Below are positions 1 to 5,629 of a stretch of 5,925 bases of DNA, in pieces. Position 1 is the stretch's first letter. Every line of letters begins with the position of its first letter. A model generated the notes under the pieces. The model saw only the letters and a program-made list of their open reading frames with translations. It was not told where the DNA came from and searched no databases. A program made the position numbers and the translations under genes. The DNA is from an uncultured Verrucomicrobiota bacterium (GTDB lineage: Bacteria > Verrucomicrobiota > Verrucomicrobiae > Opitutales > Opitutaceae): the NCBI GenBank assembly GCA_946481225.1, contig CAMLNJ010000214.1, positions 1 through 5,925 on the forward strand, read 5' to 3'.

Positions 1-706
1 GGGGGCGGCGGGCGGGGCGTTTGCCGCGGACGAGGAGGCGTCGGGCGGCGGCTTCGATGTATTCGGCGTGGGCGACGGTATCAACGAGACCGATACGTAG
101 CGCCTGTTTGGCGACGAGGCGTTTTCCGGAGAGGATCAAATCGAGGGCGGCGGGGAGGCCGACGAGACGGGGGAGGCGGGTGCTGCCGCCCCAGGCGGGG
201 AGGATGCCGAGCTGGGTTTCGGGGAGGCCAAGTTTGGTGGCGGGATCGTCGGAGGCGACGCGCCAGTCGCAGGCGAGGGCGAGTTCGAGGCCGCCGCCGA
301 GGCAGACGCCGTGGATGGCGGCGACGGTGGGAACGGGGAGCCGGGCGAGGCGGGCGAAGACGGCGTGGCCGAGGTCGACGACGGGGCCGAGAATGGAAGG
401 CGCGAGGCCGTCGTCGGAGGCGGACATGGGCAAGATGCCCGAGCCACGATCCGAATTCACGGGCGGGACGCCCATGCCACTGCCGCGGCCGGCCAAGGCG
501 TGGAGGTCGGCGCCGGCGATCCAGATGGCGGGCTTGGCGCTGAGAAGGAGGACGCCGCGCAGGTCCGGGGTGGCTTCGAGCGTGGCGAGGTGTCCGTCGA
601 GTTCGTGGAGCGTCTCGGGGTCGAAGAGGTTGGCCGAGGAGTTTTCGCGGTCGAAGACGAGCGTCGCGACTCCGTCGGCGGGGGAGATGAGGAGGCGGAT
701 GTTCAT
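1..706 (-). CDS. fadJ: FadJ/FadB-type multifunctional fatty-acid oxidation protein, N-terminal part (enoyl-CoA hydratase domain; 3' end outside window)
   Basis: The visible 235 residues are the crotonase (enoyl-CoA hydratase/isomerase) domain of the beta-oxidation alpha subunit; in the family a 3-hydroxyacyl-CoA dehydrogenase half follows, here off the window. The protein starts MNIRLLISPADGVATLVFDR. The first oxyanion-hole strand is WIAGADL (62-68), the second GVCLGGGLELALACDWR (133-149). Both glutamates expected for hydratase activity are present: Glu141 in GGGLEL and Glu163 in LPETQLGILPAWGG. LPVPTVAAIHG precedes the second oxyanion segment, as in FadB. Between GADL and LPVPT there are about 55 residues where FadB has about 31; the excess coincides with an in-frame repeat (residues about 76-95). 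ATG at 706 is chosen because the domain begins directly after it; it has no Shine-Dalgarno sequence (C-rich leader). It lies 118 bp downstream of the thiolase gene on the same strand. A stand-alone enoyl-CoA hydratase cannot be excluded because the rest is missing, but the sequence resembles FadJ/FadB most. Confidence 0.88.
   Translation of the reverse strand, partial: MNIRLLISPADGVATLVFDRENSSANLFDPETLHELDGHLATLEATPDLRGVLLLSAKPAIWIAGADLHALAGRGSGMGVPPVNSDRGSGILPMSASDDGLAPSILGPVVDLGHAVFARLARLPVPTVAAIHGVCLGGGLELALACDWRVASDDPATKLGLPETQLGILPAWGGSTRLPRLVGLPAALDLILSGKRLVAKQALRIGLVDTVAHAEYIEAAARRLLVRGKRPARRP
424..480. repeat. Tandem pair of REP-like hairpin units inside fadJ
   Basis: Two direct copies of a short palindromic unit spaced 33 bp apart. 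On the plus strand copy 1 has stem GGGCA/TGCCC (428-432 with 436-440, loop AGA), followed by GAGCCAC. Copy 2 has stem GGGCG/CGCCC (461-465 with 469-473, loop GGA), followed by ATGCCAC. The stem positions that differ (A-T versus G-C) are compensatory, which argues for a selected or copied hairpin rather than chance. On the plus strand the unit reads as HGQDARAT and HGRDAHAT-type peptides, which I recall as recurrent in verrucomicrobial predicted proteins. In the real fadJ frame it encodes GMGVPPVNSDRGSGILPM. The length is a multiple of three and leaves the reading frame open. Confidence 0.8.
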
Positions 707-728
707 GGAGGGGCGGGGCGACGGAGGA

Positions 729-811
729 TTGGCCGCAAAGAACGCAAAGAGCACAGAGACGGAGACTGATAGTGTTCTGTTTTTTGCGTTCTCTGCGTTC
801 TTTGTGGCCAA
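729..811. repeat. Long imperfect inverted repeat (MITE-like or dispersed palindrome) between thiolase and fadJ
   Basis: The left arm 729-752 and right arm 788-811 pair at 21 of 24 positions by Watson-Crick rules, with two G-T pairs and one A-C mismatch. Weaker pairing continues inward towards about 759/781. Each arm contains reiterated GCAAAGAA-like units (CAAAGAACGCAAAGAGC on the left, the complement on the right), and both outer ends read TTGGCC. This fills most of the 118-bp spacer between the thiolase stop (825) and the fadJ start (706). A T-run (780-785) lies in the loop rather than after the stem, so it is not a standard intrinsic terminator. Similar GCAAAGAA-rich palindromes are, from recall, dispersed in Verrucomicrobiota and Planctomycetes genomes. 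It may still affect readthrough from thiolase to fadJ. Confidence 0.8.
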
Positions 812-824
812 AGGTTCGGGTGGA

Positions 825-2105
825 TCAGGCGACTTCGAGCCAGAGGGCGGCGCCCTGGCCGCCGCCGACGCAGAGGGTGACGAGGGCGCGGCGGGCGTGG
901 CGGCGGCGGAGTTCGCGGAGGGCGGTGAGAACGAGGCGGGCGCCGGTGGCGCCGACGGGGTGGCCGAGGGCGATGGAGCCGCCGTTGACGTTGAGTTTCT
1001 CGTCGGGGAACGCGCCGAGGGGGCGTTCGCGGTGGAGGTGGGCGCGGGCGTAGTCGGGCGAGGCGGCGGCGGCGCGGCAGGCGAGGACCTGGGCGGCGAA
1101 GGCTTCGTTGAGCTCGACGAGGTCGGCGTCGGCGGGTTCGAGGCCTGTGCGGGCGGAGAGGCGGGCGATGGCGTGGACGGGGCCGAGGCCCATGCGGGCG
1201 GGTTCGCAGCCGGCGTAGGCATGGTCGACGAGACGTCCGAGCGGTTCGAGGCCGGAGCGGCGGAGGGCGGACTCGGAGAGGACGAGGAGGGCGGCGGCGC
1301 CGTCGGTGAGCTGGGAGGAGTTGCCGGCGGTGACGGTGCCTTCGAAGCGGTCGAAAACGGGGCGGAGCCTGGCCAGGGCTTCGAGGGTTTGGTCGGGGCG
1401 GATGCCATCGTCGGCGGTGGCGGGGCGCGCGCCGCCGGGCGGGAAGGCGGGGGCGATCTCGCCCGCGAGAAAATCGCGGGCGGCGGCGGCGCGCAGGTGG
1501 GAGCGGAGGGCGAAGGCGTCCTGTTCCTCGCGGGAGATGCGCCAATCGCGCGCCAGGCGCTCGGCGGTCTGGCCCATGTTGAGTCCGCAGACGGGATCGG
1601 TGAGGCCGAGGAGGAGGGCGGGGTGCGGGGAAAAGTCGGAAGGACGGAAGCGGGCGAGGGCGGCGAGGCGCGCGGGGAGGCGGCGGGCTTTGGCGAGGGC
1701 GGAGAATTTTTTGGCGGCGGCGGACGGGAAGAGGAGCGGGTAGGCGCTCATGCTTTCGACGCCGGCGACGAGGTAGGCCTCGCCGCGGCCCGCGACGATA
1801 CGGTCGGCGGCGGTGGTGAGGGCTTCGAGGCCGGAGGCGCAGTTGCGGTGGACGGTGCAGGCGGGGACGGATTCGGGCACGCCGGCGCGGAGGGCGACGA
1901 CGCGGGCGAGGTTGGCGGCGTCGGTGGGCTGGCCGACGCAACCGACGATGACCTCGTCGAGCGCGGCGGGATCGAAGCCGGTGCGCGCGAGGAGCGCGGC
2001 GCAGGCGGCGCGGCCGAGCTCGGTGGCGTCGCACGCGGCGAGGGCCCCGCCCATTTTGGCAAAGGGCGTGCGGAGGCCGGCGGCGATGTAGACGGGGGCG
2101 CTCAT
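825..2105 (-). CDS. fadI: Acetyl-CoA C-acyltransferase (thiolase, FadI-type)
   Basis: This 426-aa thiolase performs the last step of beta-oxidation: CoA-dependent cleavage of 3-ketoacyl-CoA to acetyl-CoA and a shortened acyl-CoA. It is cytoplasmic. The nucleophilic cysteine is Cys89 in HRNCASG. The C-terminal half carries NEAFAAQ (333-339), His382 in [16 protein letters not shown], and the second active-site cysteine Cys412 in [16 protein letters not shown] (174-182) and [20 protein letters not shown] are typical of the FadI/trifunctional-protein beta-subunit branch. The length is close to FadI (about 436 aa) and longer than FadA (about 387 aa). All catalytic residues are present, so it should be active. 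The ATG at 2105 overlaps the TGA of the upstream ligase in an ATGA arrangement (2102-2105), suggesting translational coupling. FadJ follows downstream as its expected partner subunit. A biosynthetic acetoacetyl-CoA thiolase is a less likely alternative given length and partner. Confidence 0.95.
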   Translation of the reverse strand: MSAPVYIAAGLRTPFAKMGGALAACDATELGRAACAALLARTGFDPAALDEVIVGCVGQPTDAANLARVVALRAGVPESVPACTVHRNCASGLEALTTAADRIVAGRGEAYLVAGVESMSAYPLLFPSAAAKKFSALAKARRLPARLAALARFRPSDFSPHPALLLGLTDPVCGLNMGQTAERLARDWRISREEQDAFALRSHLRAAAARDFLAGEIAPAFPPGGARPATADDGIRPDQTLEALARLRPVFDRFEGTVTAGNSSQLTDGAAALLVLSESALRRSGLEPLGRLVDHAYAGCEPARMGLGPVHAIARLSARTGLEPADADLVELNEAFAAQVLACRAAAASPDYARAHLHRERPLGAFPDEKLNVNGGSIALGHPVGATGARLVLTALRELRRRHARRALVTLCVGGGQGAALWLEVA

Positions 2106-3718
2106 GGCGACGAGGAGGTGGCGGCGGGTTGCGCGATCGAGTCGGCGGAGGAGGCGGCGGAGGAGGGAGTGCGGAACGGCTCCGCCGTTCCGGCATGAGG
2201 GGCGGAGGAGGAGGTGCCGAGCCGGGGCTCGGCGCTCCCGGGGGGCTTCGGGCGGTTGTCGACGATCTTCTGCTCTTTGAGCGCGACGCCGACTTTTTGG
2301 AGTTCGCGCAATTCGTCGGCGCGACGGAAGTTGACGCGGTTGGGCGTTATCTCGAATTCGGAGTGGAGGAGGGAGCGGATGGATTTTTCCAGCGATGCTT
2401 CGACTGCGTCGGGTTCGCGGGCGACGTGGAGGACGAGTTCGTCGAGGTCGTGGGGGTCGTCGTGGGCTTTGCGGAGCTCGAGGTGCCAGGTGGCGACGCC
2501 GGGGAGGTCATCGAGGGCGTGTTCGAGTGCGTTGAAGTCGAGGAGCGTGCCTTTGAATTTTTGGAAGCGGAGCGCGCGGACGTCGGAGACGCGCGAGATG
2601 CGGCCGCAGAGGCGCGGCATGCGACGGCCGCAGCAGGGGCAGGGCGCGTAGGTGAGGCCGTGTTCGCACTGGTCGCCGGTGCGGTAGCGGAGAACGGCGG
2701 TGCCGCGCTGTTCGAGCGGGGTCCAGACGATCTCGCCGCCGGTTCCGTCGGGGACGACGCGGCCGGTGGCGGGATCGATGATCTCGATGATGCCGAGGTC
2801 GGGGTAGAGATGGTAGCCGGGCGGGGTTTCGCCGGGGGCGACGGGGCATTCGGACCAGGCGAGCTTGGCCTCGGTGAAGCCGTAGGTGGCCATGATGCGG
2901 ACCTCGGGCGAGCCGAGGCGGGCGCAGAGTTCGCCGAGTTTGCGGCGCGTGCCGTCGGGGACTTTTTCGCCGCCGAGGACGAGGAGGCGGAGGCCTTCGA
3001 GGCGTTTGCCGGTGTCGGCGGCGAGCGAGAGGACGTGGTAAAGAAAGGTGGGCATCGCCACCAGGACCTGCGGGCGGAGTTTTTCGATGGCGCGGAGGTT
3101 GCCTTCGGTGCCCATGACTTTGCCGCCGCCGGTGGCGAGGGCGAAGACGTTCCGGTCGAGACCGGAGTAATACATATACCAAAACGCGAGGTGGGGCGCG
3201 AAGGGGAACATGTTGACCATGCGCTCGTCGGGGAGGACGCCGCCCATCTCGACGATTCGTCCGCTGCCGAGGCCGAGGAGGGCGAGGTCGTGCTGCGTGT
3301 AGAGAAAAGGCACCGGCTCGGTGGAGCGGCCGGTGGTGCTGGTCATGAAGACGGGGCGCCATTCGCGTTCGAGGGCGTCGCGCGCGGCGGCGCGGCCGTG
3401 GAGCAGCGCGCGCAGGATGGTGGCGGGGCGGCCGCGGAGCGCGGCGGGGTCGGGCTTGAGGACGAAATCGAGCGCGCGGCGCGGGCTTTCCGGCGTGGGG
3501 AGAAGGTCCTCTTTCGTGGTGAAGGGGAGTTTCTCGAGGTCCGCGACGGAGCGGAAGTCCTCGGCGGAGAGGCGGTGCGTGCGGAAGAGCTCGCGGTAGT
3601 GCGCGGAGAATGGGAGCACGCAGTCGCGCAGGTAGCGATGGAGTTTGCCGCCTTGGAGCGCCAATATCGCCCCGCGATCAAGGCGGTGCCAGGATGAGTT
3701 GTGCCGAAGGATCGACAT
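2102..3718 (-). CDS. AMP-binding acyl-CoA ligase of the PaaK/CapK (phenylacetate-CoA ligase-like) family
   Basis: This 538-aa adenylate-forming enzyme should activate a carboxylic acid with ATP and join it to CoA or another thiol. Motifs in order: the nucleotide loop MTSTTGRSTEPVP (125-137), YGFTEA (279-284), the YRTGD motif (345-349), a cysteine-rich CEHGLTYAPCPCCGR (351-365; Cys351, 360, 362, 363) followed by LCGRISRVSD, and the hinge-side FQKFKG (385-390). The cysteine cluster near the hinge recalls a metal-binding knuckle seen in the PaaK/F390-synthetase branch. The substrate is not readable; the phospholipase upstream and beta-oxidation genes downstream suggest a fatty or aryl acid. The last 48 residues (491-538) form a low-complexity Ser/Ala/Pro tail containing translated palindromic repeats and are probably not part of the fold. 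ATG at 3718 is preferred over the in-frame ATG at 3832 because the latter would overlap the patatin gene and add 38 residues unlike the family. No Shine-Dalgarno is visible. LuxE-like acyl-protein synthetases are a related alternative. Confidence 0.88.
   Translation of the reverse strand: MSILRHNSSWHRLDRGAILALQGGKLHRYLRDCVLPFSAHYRELFRTHRLSAEDFRSVADLEKLPFTTKEDLLPTPESPRRALDFVLKPDPAALRGRPATILRALLHGRAAARDALEREWRPVFMTSTTGRSTEPVPFLYTQHDLALLGLGSGRIVEMGGVLPDERMVNMFPFAPHLAFWYMYYSGLDRNVFALATGGGKVMGTEGNLRAIEKLRPQVLVAMPTFLYHVLSLAADTGKRLEGLRLLVLGGEKVPDGTRRKLGELCARLGSPEVRIMATYGFTEAKLAWSECPVAPGETPPGYHLYPDLGIIEIIDPATGRVVPDGTGGEIVWTPLEQRGTAVLRYRTGDQCEHGLTYAPCPCCGRRMPRLCGRISRVSDVRALRFQKFKGTLLDFNALEHALDDLPGVATWHLELRKAHDDPHDLDELVLHVAREPDAVEASLEKSIRSLLHSEFEITPNRVNFRRADELRELQKVGVALKEQKIVDNRPKPPGSAEPRLGTSSSAPHAGTAEPFRTPSSAASSADSIAQPAATSSSP
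2173..2233. repeat. Two-hairpin palindromic repeat inside the 3' end of the ligase gene
   Basis: There are two perfect short hairpins. The first is GGAACGGC/GCCGTTCC (2173-2180 with 2184-2191, loop TCC). The second is GCCGAGCC/GGCTCGGC (2216-2223 with 2226-2233), which would in practice be a 7-bp stem with a 4-nt loop. They are separated by 24 nt. They lie within the ligase frame and encode residues 496-516, where the two hairpins give the similar peptides SAEPRLG and TAEPFRT. The arrangement resembles a bacterial interspersed mosaic element built from two REP-like palindromes. It is a different family from the pair in fadJ. Confidence 0.72.
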
Positions 3719-3770
3719 GGCGGGGGGTATTGTTTTGGCGGCGCCGCGGGGAGGGCGGCCGGGCTGCGAA

Positions 3771-3796
3771 GCTTCGGAGGAACGGCGGTCCGAAGC
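3771..3796 (-). terminator. Hairpin just after the patatin gene (possible weak terminator or mRNA-stability element)
   Basis: A perfect 8-bp stem GCTTCGGA/TCCGAAGC (3771-3778 with 3789-3796) has a 10-nt loop. It starts 10 nt after the patatin TAG (3807-3809) in the 88-bp gap before the ligase ATG. On the minus strand it is followed by TTCGCAGCC, not a U-tract, so it is more likely a processing or partial-termination structure than a strong intrinsic terminator. The rest of the gap shows no ribosome-binding site for the ligase. Confidence 0.45.
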
Positions 3797-3806
3797 GGGA
3801 GGGAAA

Positions 3807-5042
3807 CTAACCGGCAAGCGGGTCGGGGACAAGCGGGAGAGGCGGATCGGCGAGTCCCGGAAAGAAGAACGGGTGCGAGGTGTCGGAGGCGAGGAAGGAG
3901 GCTATCTCGTCGCGGCGCGCCTCGGCGTCGAGTTCGCCGAGCTCGATCATCCGCGCAACGTAGCCGGGCTGGAAAAGGAGCGTCGCGAGGAGGTCGGCGC
4001 GGCGGGTTTCGCGGGTGCCGAGGCCGCGGGTGGCGAAACGGAAGAAACGCGGAAGCTCGTGTTCGTAGCTGTTGGCCACGGCGCTCAGGTCGACGGAAGG
4101 GCGGACGAGCAGAAGGTCGACGGGACGGAGTCCGGAGGAGGTTTTGGCGGAGGCGGGGAGGCGGGATAGGAGGGCGTTGATGCGGTGCATGACCGCGGCG
4201 TCGTGGTCCAGGGCGTCGAGGAAAATGGAATCGAGCAGGACGCCGAGGATGGTGGCGGGCGGAGGATACTCGGCCATCGTGGCGGCGGCGCGGTCGGATT
4301 CGCGGCGGGTCGGGAGGTAGCGCGTCGAGATCGCGATGATGCGCCGGGCGCCGAGGTGCAGGGCGGGGGAGAGCGGGGCGGTGAGCTGGATGCCGCCGTC
4401 GCCGTGCCAGCCGTCGCCGATGCGCACGGCGGGGAAAAAGAGCGGCAGCGCGCAGGATGCGAGCACGTGGTCGACGGTGAGCGTGGCGGAGACGCCGCAG
4501 CGGCCGGGGCGACGCCAGAGGGGCGGCGGCTGGCGGCCATGGACCCAGCTGATCGAGCGCGCGGTGGCGTAGTCGGTGGTGGTCACGCTGGCGGCGTCGA
4601 GCCGGCCGGCGGCGATGTTGGCCGCCACGCCTGGCAAGGTGCCGTCGGGCGCGGCGCGGAGGTTGCGATGGAGGAATGCGCGGAGCGGCTCGGTGTCGAC
4701 CATGCCGCGCACGGGAGAACCCGCCGCGGGCGAGCCGCCGGAGACGAGGCGCAGCGCCCAGCGCAGCATGAGCGAACCGACCGAGGCGGGATCGGTGCGG
4801 AAGACCTGGTCGATGGTGACGCCGCGCCAGAGCTCCACCAGTTTGTCGGCGGCGAGACCGATGGGGCCGGGGTGAACGGCGAGATGGGCGGCGTTGATCG
4901 CGCCGGCGGAGACGCCGCTGAGGATGTCGGGACGCAGTTCGGGAAAGGCGCGGACAAGGCCGCGGAGAAAACCAGCCTGATAGGCGGCGCGGGCGCCACC
5001 GCCGCCGAAAACCAAGGCGAGACTTTTGTGCTCCGGTTTCAT
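3807..5042 (-). CDS. Patatin-like phospholipase / acylhydrolase
   Basis: This 411-aa serine acyl hydrolase of the patatin (RssA/ExoU-related) family should cleave acyl ester bonds in phospholipids or other lipids to release fatty acids. The glycine-rich oxyanion motif is [12 protein letters not shown] (13-24), the nucleophile elbow GVSAG (43-47, Ser45), and the second catalytic residue Asp215 in HGDGG. HVLASCALPLFFPAV (192-206) before the aspartate is typical of bacterial patatins. The Ser-Asp dyad is therefore intact. No signal peptide or clear membrane segment is visible; the N terminus (MKPEHKSLALVFGGGGAR) goes directly into the first strand, implying a cytoplasmic or peripheral enzyme. 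The C-terminal about 150 residues lack motifs I recognise. ATG at 5042 places the glycine loop at the usual distance; no Shine-Dalgarno is seen. It is first of four co-oriented lipid genes and probably feeds fatty acids to the ligase and beta-oxidation enzymes downstream. Membrane remodelling instead of catabolism is possible. Confidence 0.94.
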   Translation of the reverse strand: MKPEHKSLALVFGGGGARAAYQAGFLRGLVRAFPELRPDILSGVSAGAINAAHLAVHPGPIGLAADKLVELWRGVTIDQVFRTDPASVGSLMLRWALRLVSGGSPAAGSPVRGMVDTEPLRAFLHRNLRAAPDGTLPGVAANIAAGRLDAASVTTTDYATARSISWVHGRQPPPLWRRPGRCGVSATLTVDHVLASCALPLFFPAVRIGDGWHGDGGIQLTAPLSPALHLGARRIIAISTRYLPTRRESDRAAATMAEYPPPATILGVLLDSIFLDALDHDAAVMHRINALLSRLPASAKTSSGLRPVDLLLVRPSVDLSAVANSYEHELPRFFRFATRGLGTRETRRADLLATLLFQPGYVARMIELGELDAEARRDEIASFLASDTSHPFFFPGLADPPLPLVPDPLAG

Positions 5043-5066
5043 CGTCGGAAAAATTACCGGCCGACG
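5043..5066 (-). promoter_or_regulatory. Hairpin leader directly abutting the patatin start codon
   Basis: On the minus strand CGTCGG (5066-5061) pairs with CCGACG (5048-5043), enclosing a 12-nt loop that contains TTTTT, and the next base is the A of the ATG. If the putative -10 at 5073-5078 is used, nearly the whole 5' leader would be this hairpin. There is no purine-rich ribosome-binding site. A role in controlling start-codon access is an inference; a 6-bp repeat could be chance in GC-rich DNA. Confidence 0.4.
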
Positions 5067-5072
5067 CTGCGG

Positions 5073-5078
5073 AGTATA
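5073..5078 (-). promoter_or_regulatory. Putative -10 element for the patatin gene and following genes
   Basis: The minus strand reads TATACT, five of six matches to the sigma-70 -10 consensus, in a region where such AT-rich hexamers are rare. It sits 30 nt upstream of the patatin ATG, implying a leader of about 24 nt. No convincing -35 box occurs at 16-18 nt; the upstream bases are CTCGCC or TTCTCG. It is the best promoter candidate for the patatin-ligase-thiolase genes. Confidence 0.45.
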
Positions 5079-5130
5079 GGCGGAGACCCGGGTTTGGCGA
5101 GAATGGAAAGCGCATGCGCCGAACCGGGCG

Positions 5131-5159
5131 GCGCCGCCAGTTCCCGGCGGCGCTTTTTT
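5131..5159 (+). terminator. Canonical rho-independent terminator, rightward
   Basis: An 8-bp perfect G+C stem GCGCCGCC/GGCGGCGC (5131-5138 with 5146-5153) has loop AGTTCCC and is followed at once by six T residues (5154-5159). This is the textbook form and works only for plus-strand transcripts, since no T-run follows on the other strand. No plus-strand protein-coding gene lies upstream: the patatin gene points the other way. It may end an unannotated short RNA or antisense transcript, or block readthrough toward the genes at the right. Confidence 0.72.
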
Positions 5160-5160
5160 A

Positions 5161-5193
5161 TCCGGGCCTCGCTCAGGGGAAGCGAGGCCCGGA
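5161..5193 (-). terminator. Perfect 13-bp hairpin downstream of the 63-aa gene
   Basis: TCCGGGCCTCGCT (5161-5173) pairs perfectly with AGCGAGGCCCGGA (5181-5193) around a 7-nt loop. It begins 14 nt after the stop codon of the 63-aa minus-strand gene, the right place for a transcript end. On the minus strand it is followed by TAAAAAAGCG, not a U-tract, so termination would be non-canonical. It starts one base after the T-run of the rightward terminator. It could instead be a dispersed palindrome. Confidence 0.5.
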
Positions 5194-5207
5194 CGTCTTT
5201 CCAGCGA

Positions 5208-5399
5208 TCAGGTCAAATCGACCTGACTATGCGGGCGGCAGAGGCGGCGGCGGAGCTTTTCCTCCAAACGCGCCTCAAACTCGGCCCTTCGTCCGTCCGG
5301 GGCGCCGATCCGTTGCCAAAGCCGTCCGCCGCGTTCGCGGACTTGCGGCCAAAACAACTCCGGCGAGGTCGCCACATACATACGCATAAGCGAGTGCAT
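5208..5399 (-). CDS. Small hypothetical protein, 63 aa
   Basis: I do not recognise this protein. It begins MHSLMRMYVATSPELFWPQV and has a hydrophobic, aromatic N-terminal third. A strongly charged segment follows with an amphipathic, probably helical stretch (about residues 37-52, RRAEFEARLEEKLRRR), then CRPHSQVDLT. There is no signal peptide, membrane segment or metal motif. Reasons to think it real: an AAGGAG ribosome-binding site at 5414-5409 sits 9 nt before the ATG at 5399, composition is protein-like rather than the Ala/Gly/Arg bias of shadow frames here, and a strong hairpin follows 14 nt after the stop. The in-frame ATG at 5405 is only 3 nt from the ribosome-binding site and is less likely; one at 5438 would put the site inside the gene. 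It is divergent from smc and in line with the patatin gene but separated from it by hairpins and a putative promoter. Confidence 0.6.
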   Translation of the reverse strand: MHSLMRMYVATSPELFWPQVRERGGRLWQRIGAPDGRRAEFEARLEEKLRRRLCRPHSQVDLT

Positions 5400-5629
5400 T
5401 GTCATGGTCTCCTTGTTTTGCCCGGCCGTGATTGGCACGGGACGCGGATGCTTTATCGCACGCGCCGGCTTCGACTTGGATCGGGCCGGGGCCGGGCCCT
5501 CCGCCCGAGGGGGGCATGGCCTCCGGCTGGGGCCAATCCCCGGGCTTGCACCGGACGCGCCGGGCCCGCTTGTGTGTGCGGCTTCCCCGTCCGTTTTTCC
5601 CTGTCCTTTTCCCGTTCGCCCAACGCCGC
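5400..5629. other. Divergent intergenic region between the 63-aa gene and smc
   Basis: These 230 bp hold the ribosome-binding site of the left gene and presumably promoters for both sides. A GATAAA preceded by TGC on the minus strand (5457-5452) is a weak extended -10 candidate for the 63-aa gene. The middle (about 5478-5570) is very G+C-rich with many short GGCC/GGGCC runs but no single stable long hairpin. The last 40 bases before smc (5582-5621) are almost all pyrimidine on the plus strand. I see no tRNA, rRNA or recognisable structured RNA here. Confidence 0.6.
5409..5414 (-). promoter_or_regulatory. Shine-Dalgarno site for the 63-aa gene
   Basis: The minus strand reads AAGGAG, a perfect anti-16S match, 9 nt before the ATG at 5399 (and 3 nt before the ATG at 5405). 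It decides the start in favour of 5399. It is the only good Shine-Dalgarno sequence at any gene start in the window. Confidence 0.65.

Noticed and set aside
21..2198. A 725-residue open frame on the plus strand opposite fadJ and thiolase
   Set aside because: Composition is almost only Gly, Glu, Ala, Asp and Arg, as expected from the complement of high-GC third-position-biased codons. The opposite strand encodes clear FadJ and thiolase with full catalytic motifs, and the frame runs through two repeat elements.
2129..3697. A 522-residue open frame on the plus strand opposite the ligase
   Set aside because: Same antisense-shadow composition and no recognisable domain; the minus strand carries a full set of adenylate-forming motifs.
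3719..3832. Upstream ATG at 3832 as the ligase start
   Set aside because: It would overlap the patatin coding end by 26 bases, span the 3771-3796 hairpin and add 38 residues of Pro/Ser/Arg-rich sequence unlike the family; ATG at 3718 begins the natural N terminus.
5478..5570. G+C-rich segment as a possible structured RNA
   Set aside because: Only short interrupted stems of about 5 bp can be drawn, with no tRNA arms, SRP tetraloop motif or terminator following it.
5546..5575. TTGCAC ... TTGTGT as a promoter for smc
   Set aside because: The -35-like box matches four of six but the -10 hexamer matches only two of six; not convincing enough to annotate.
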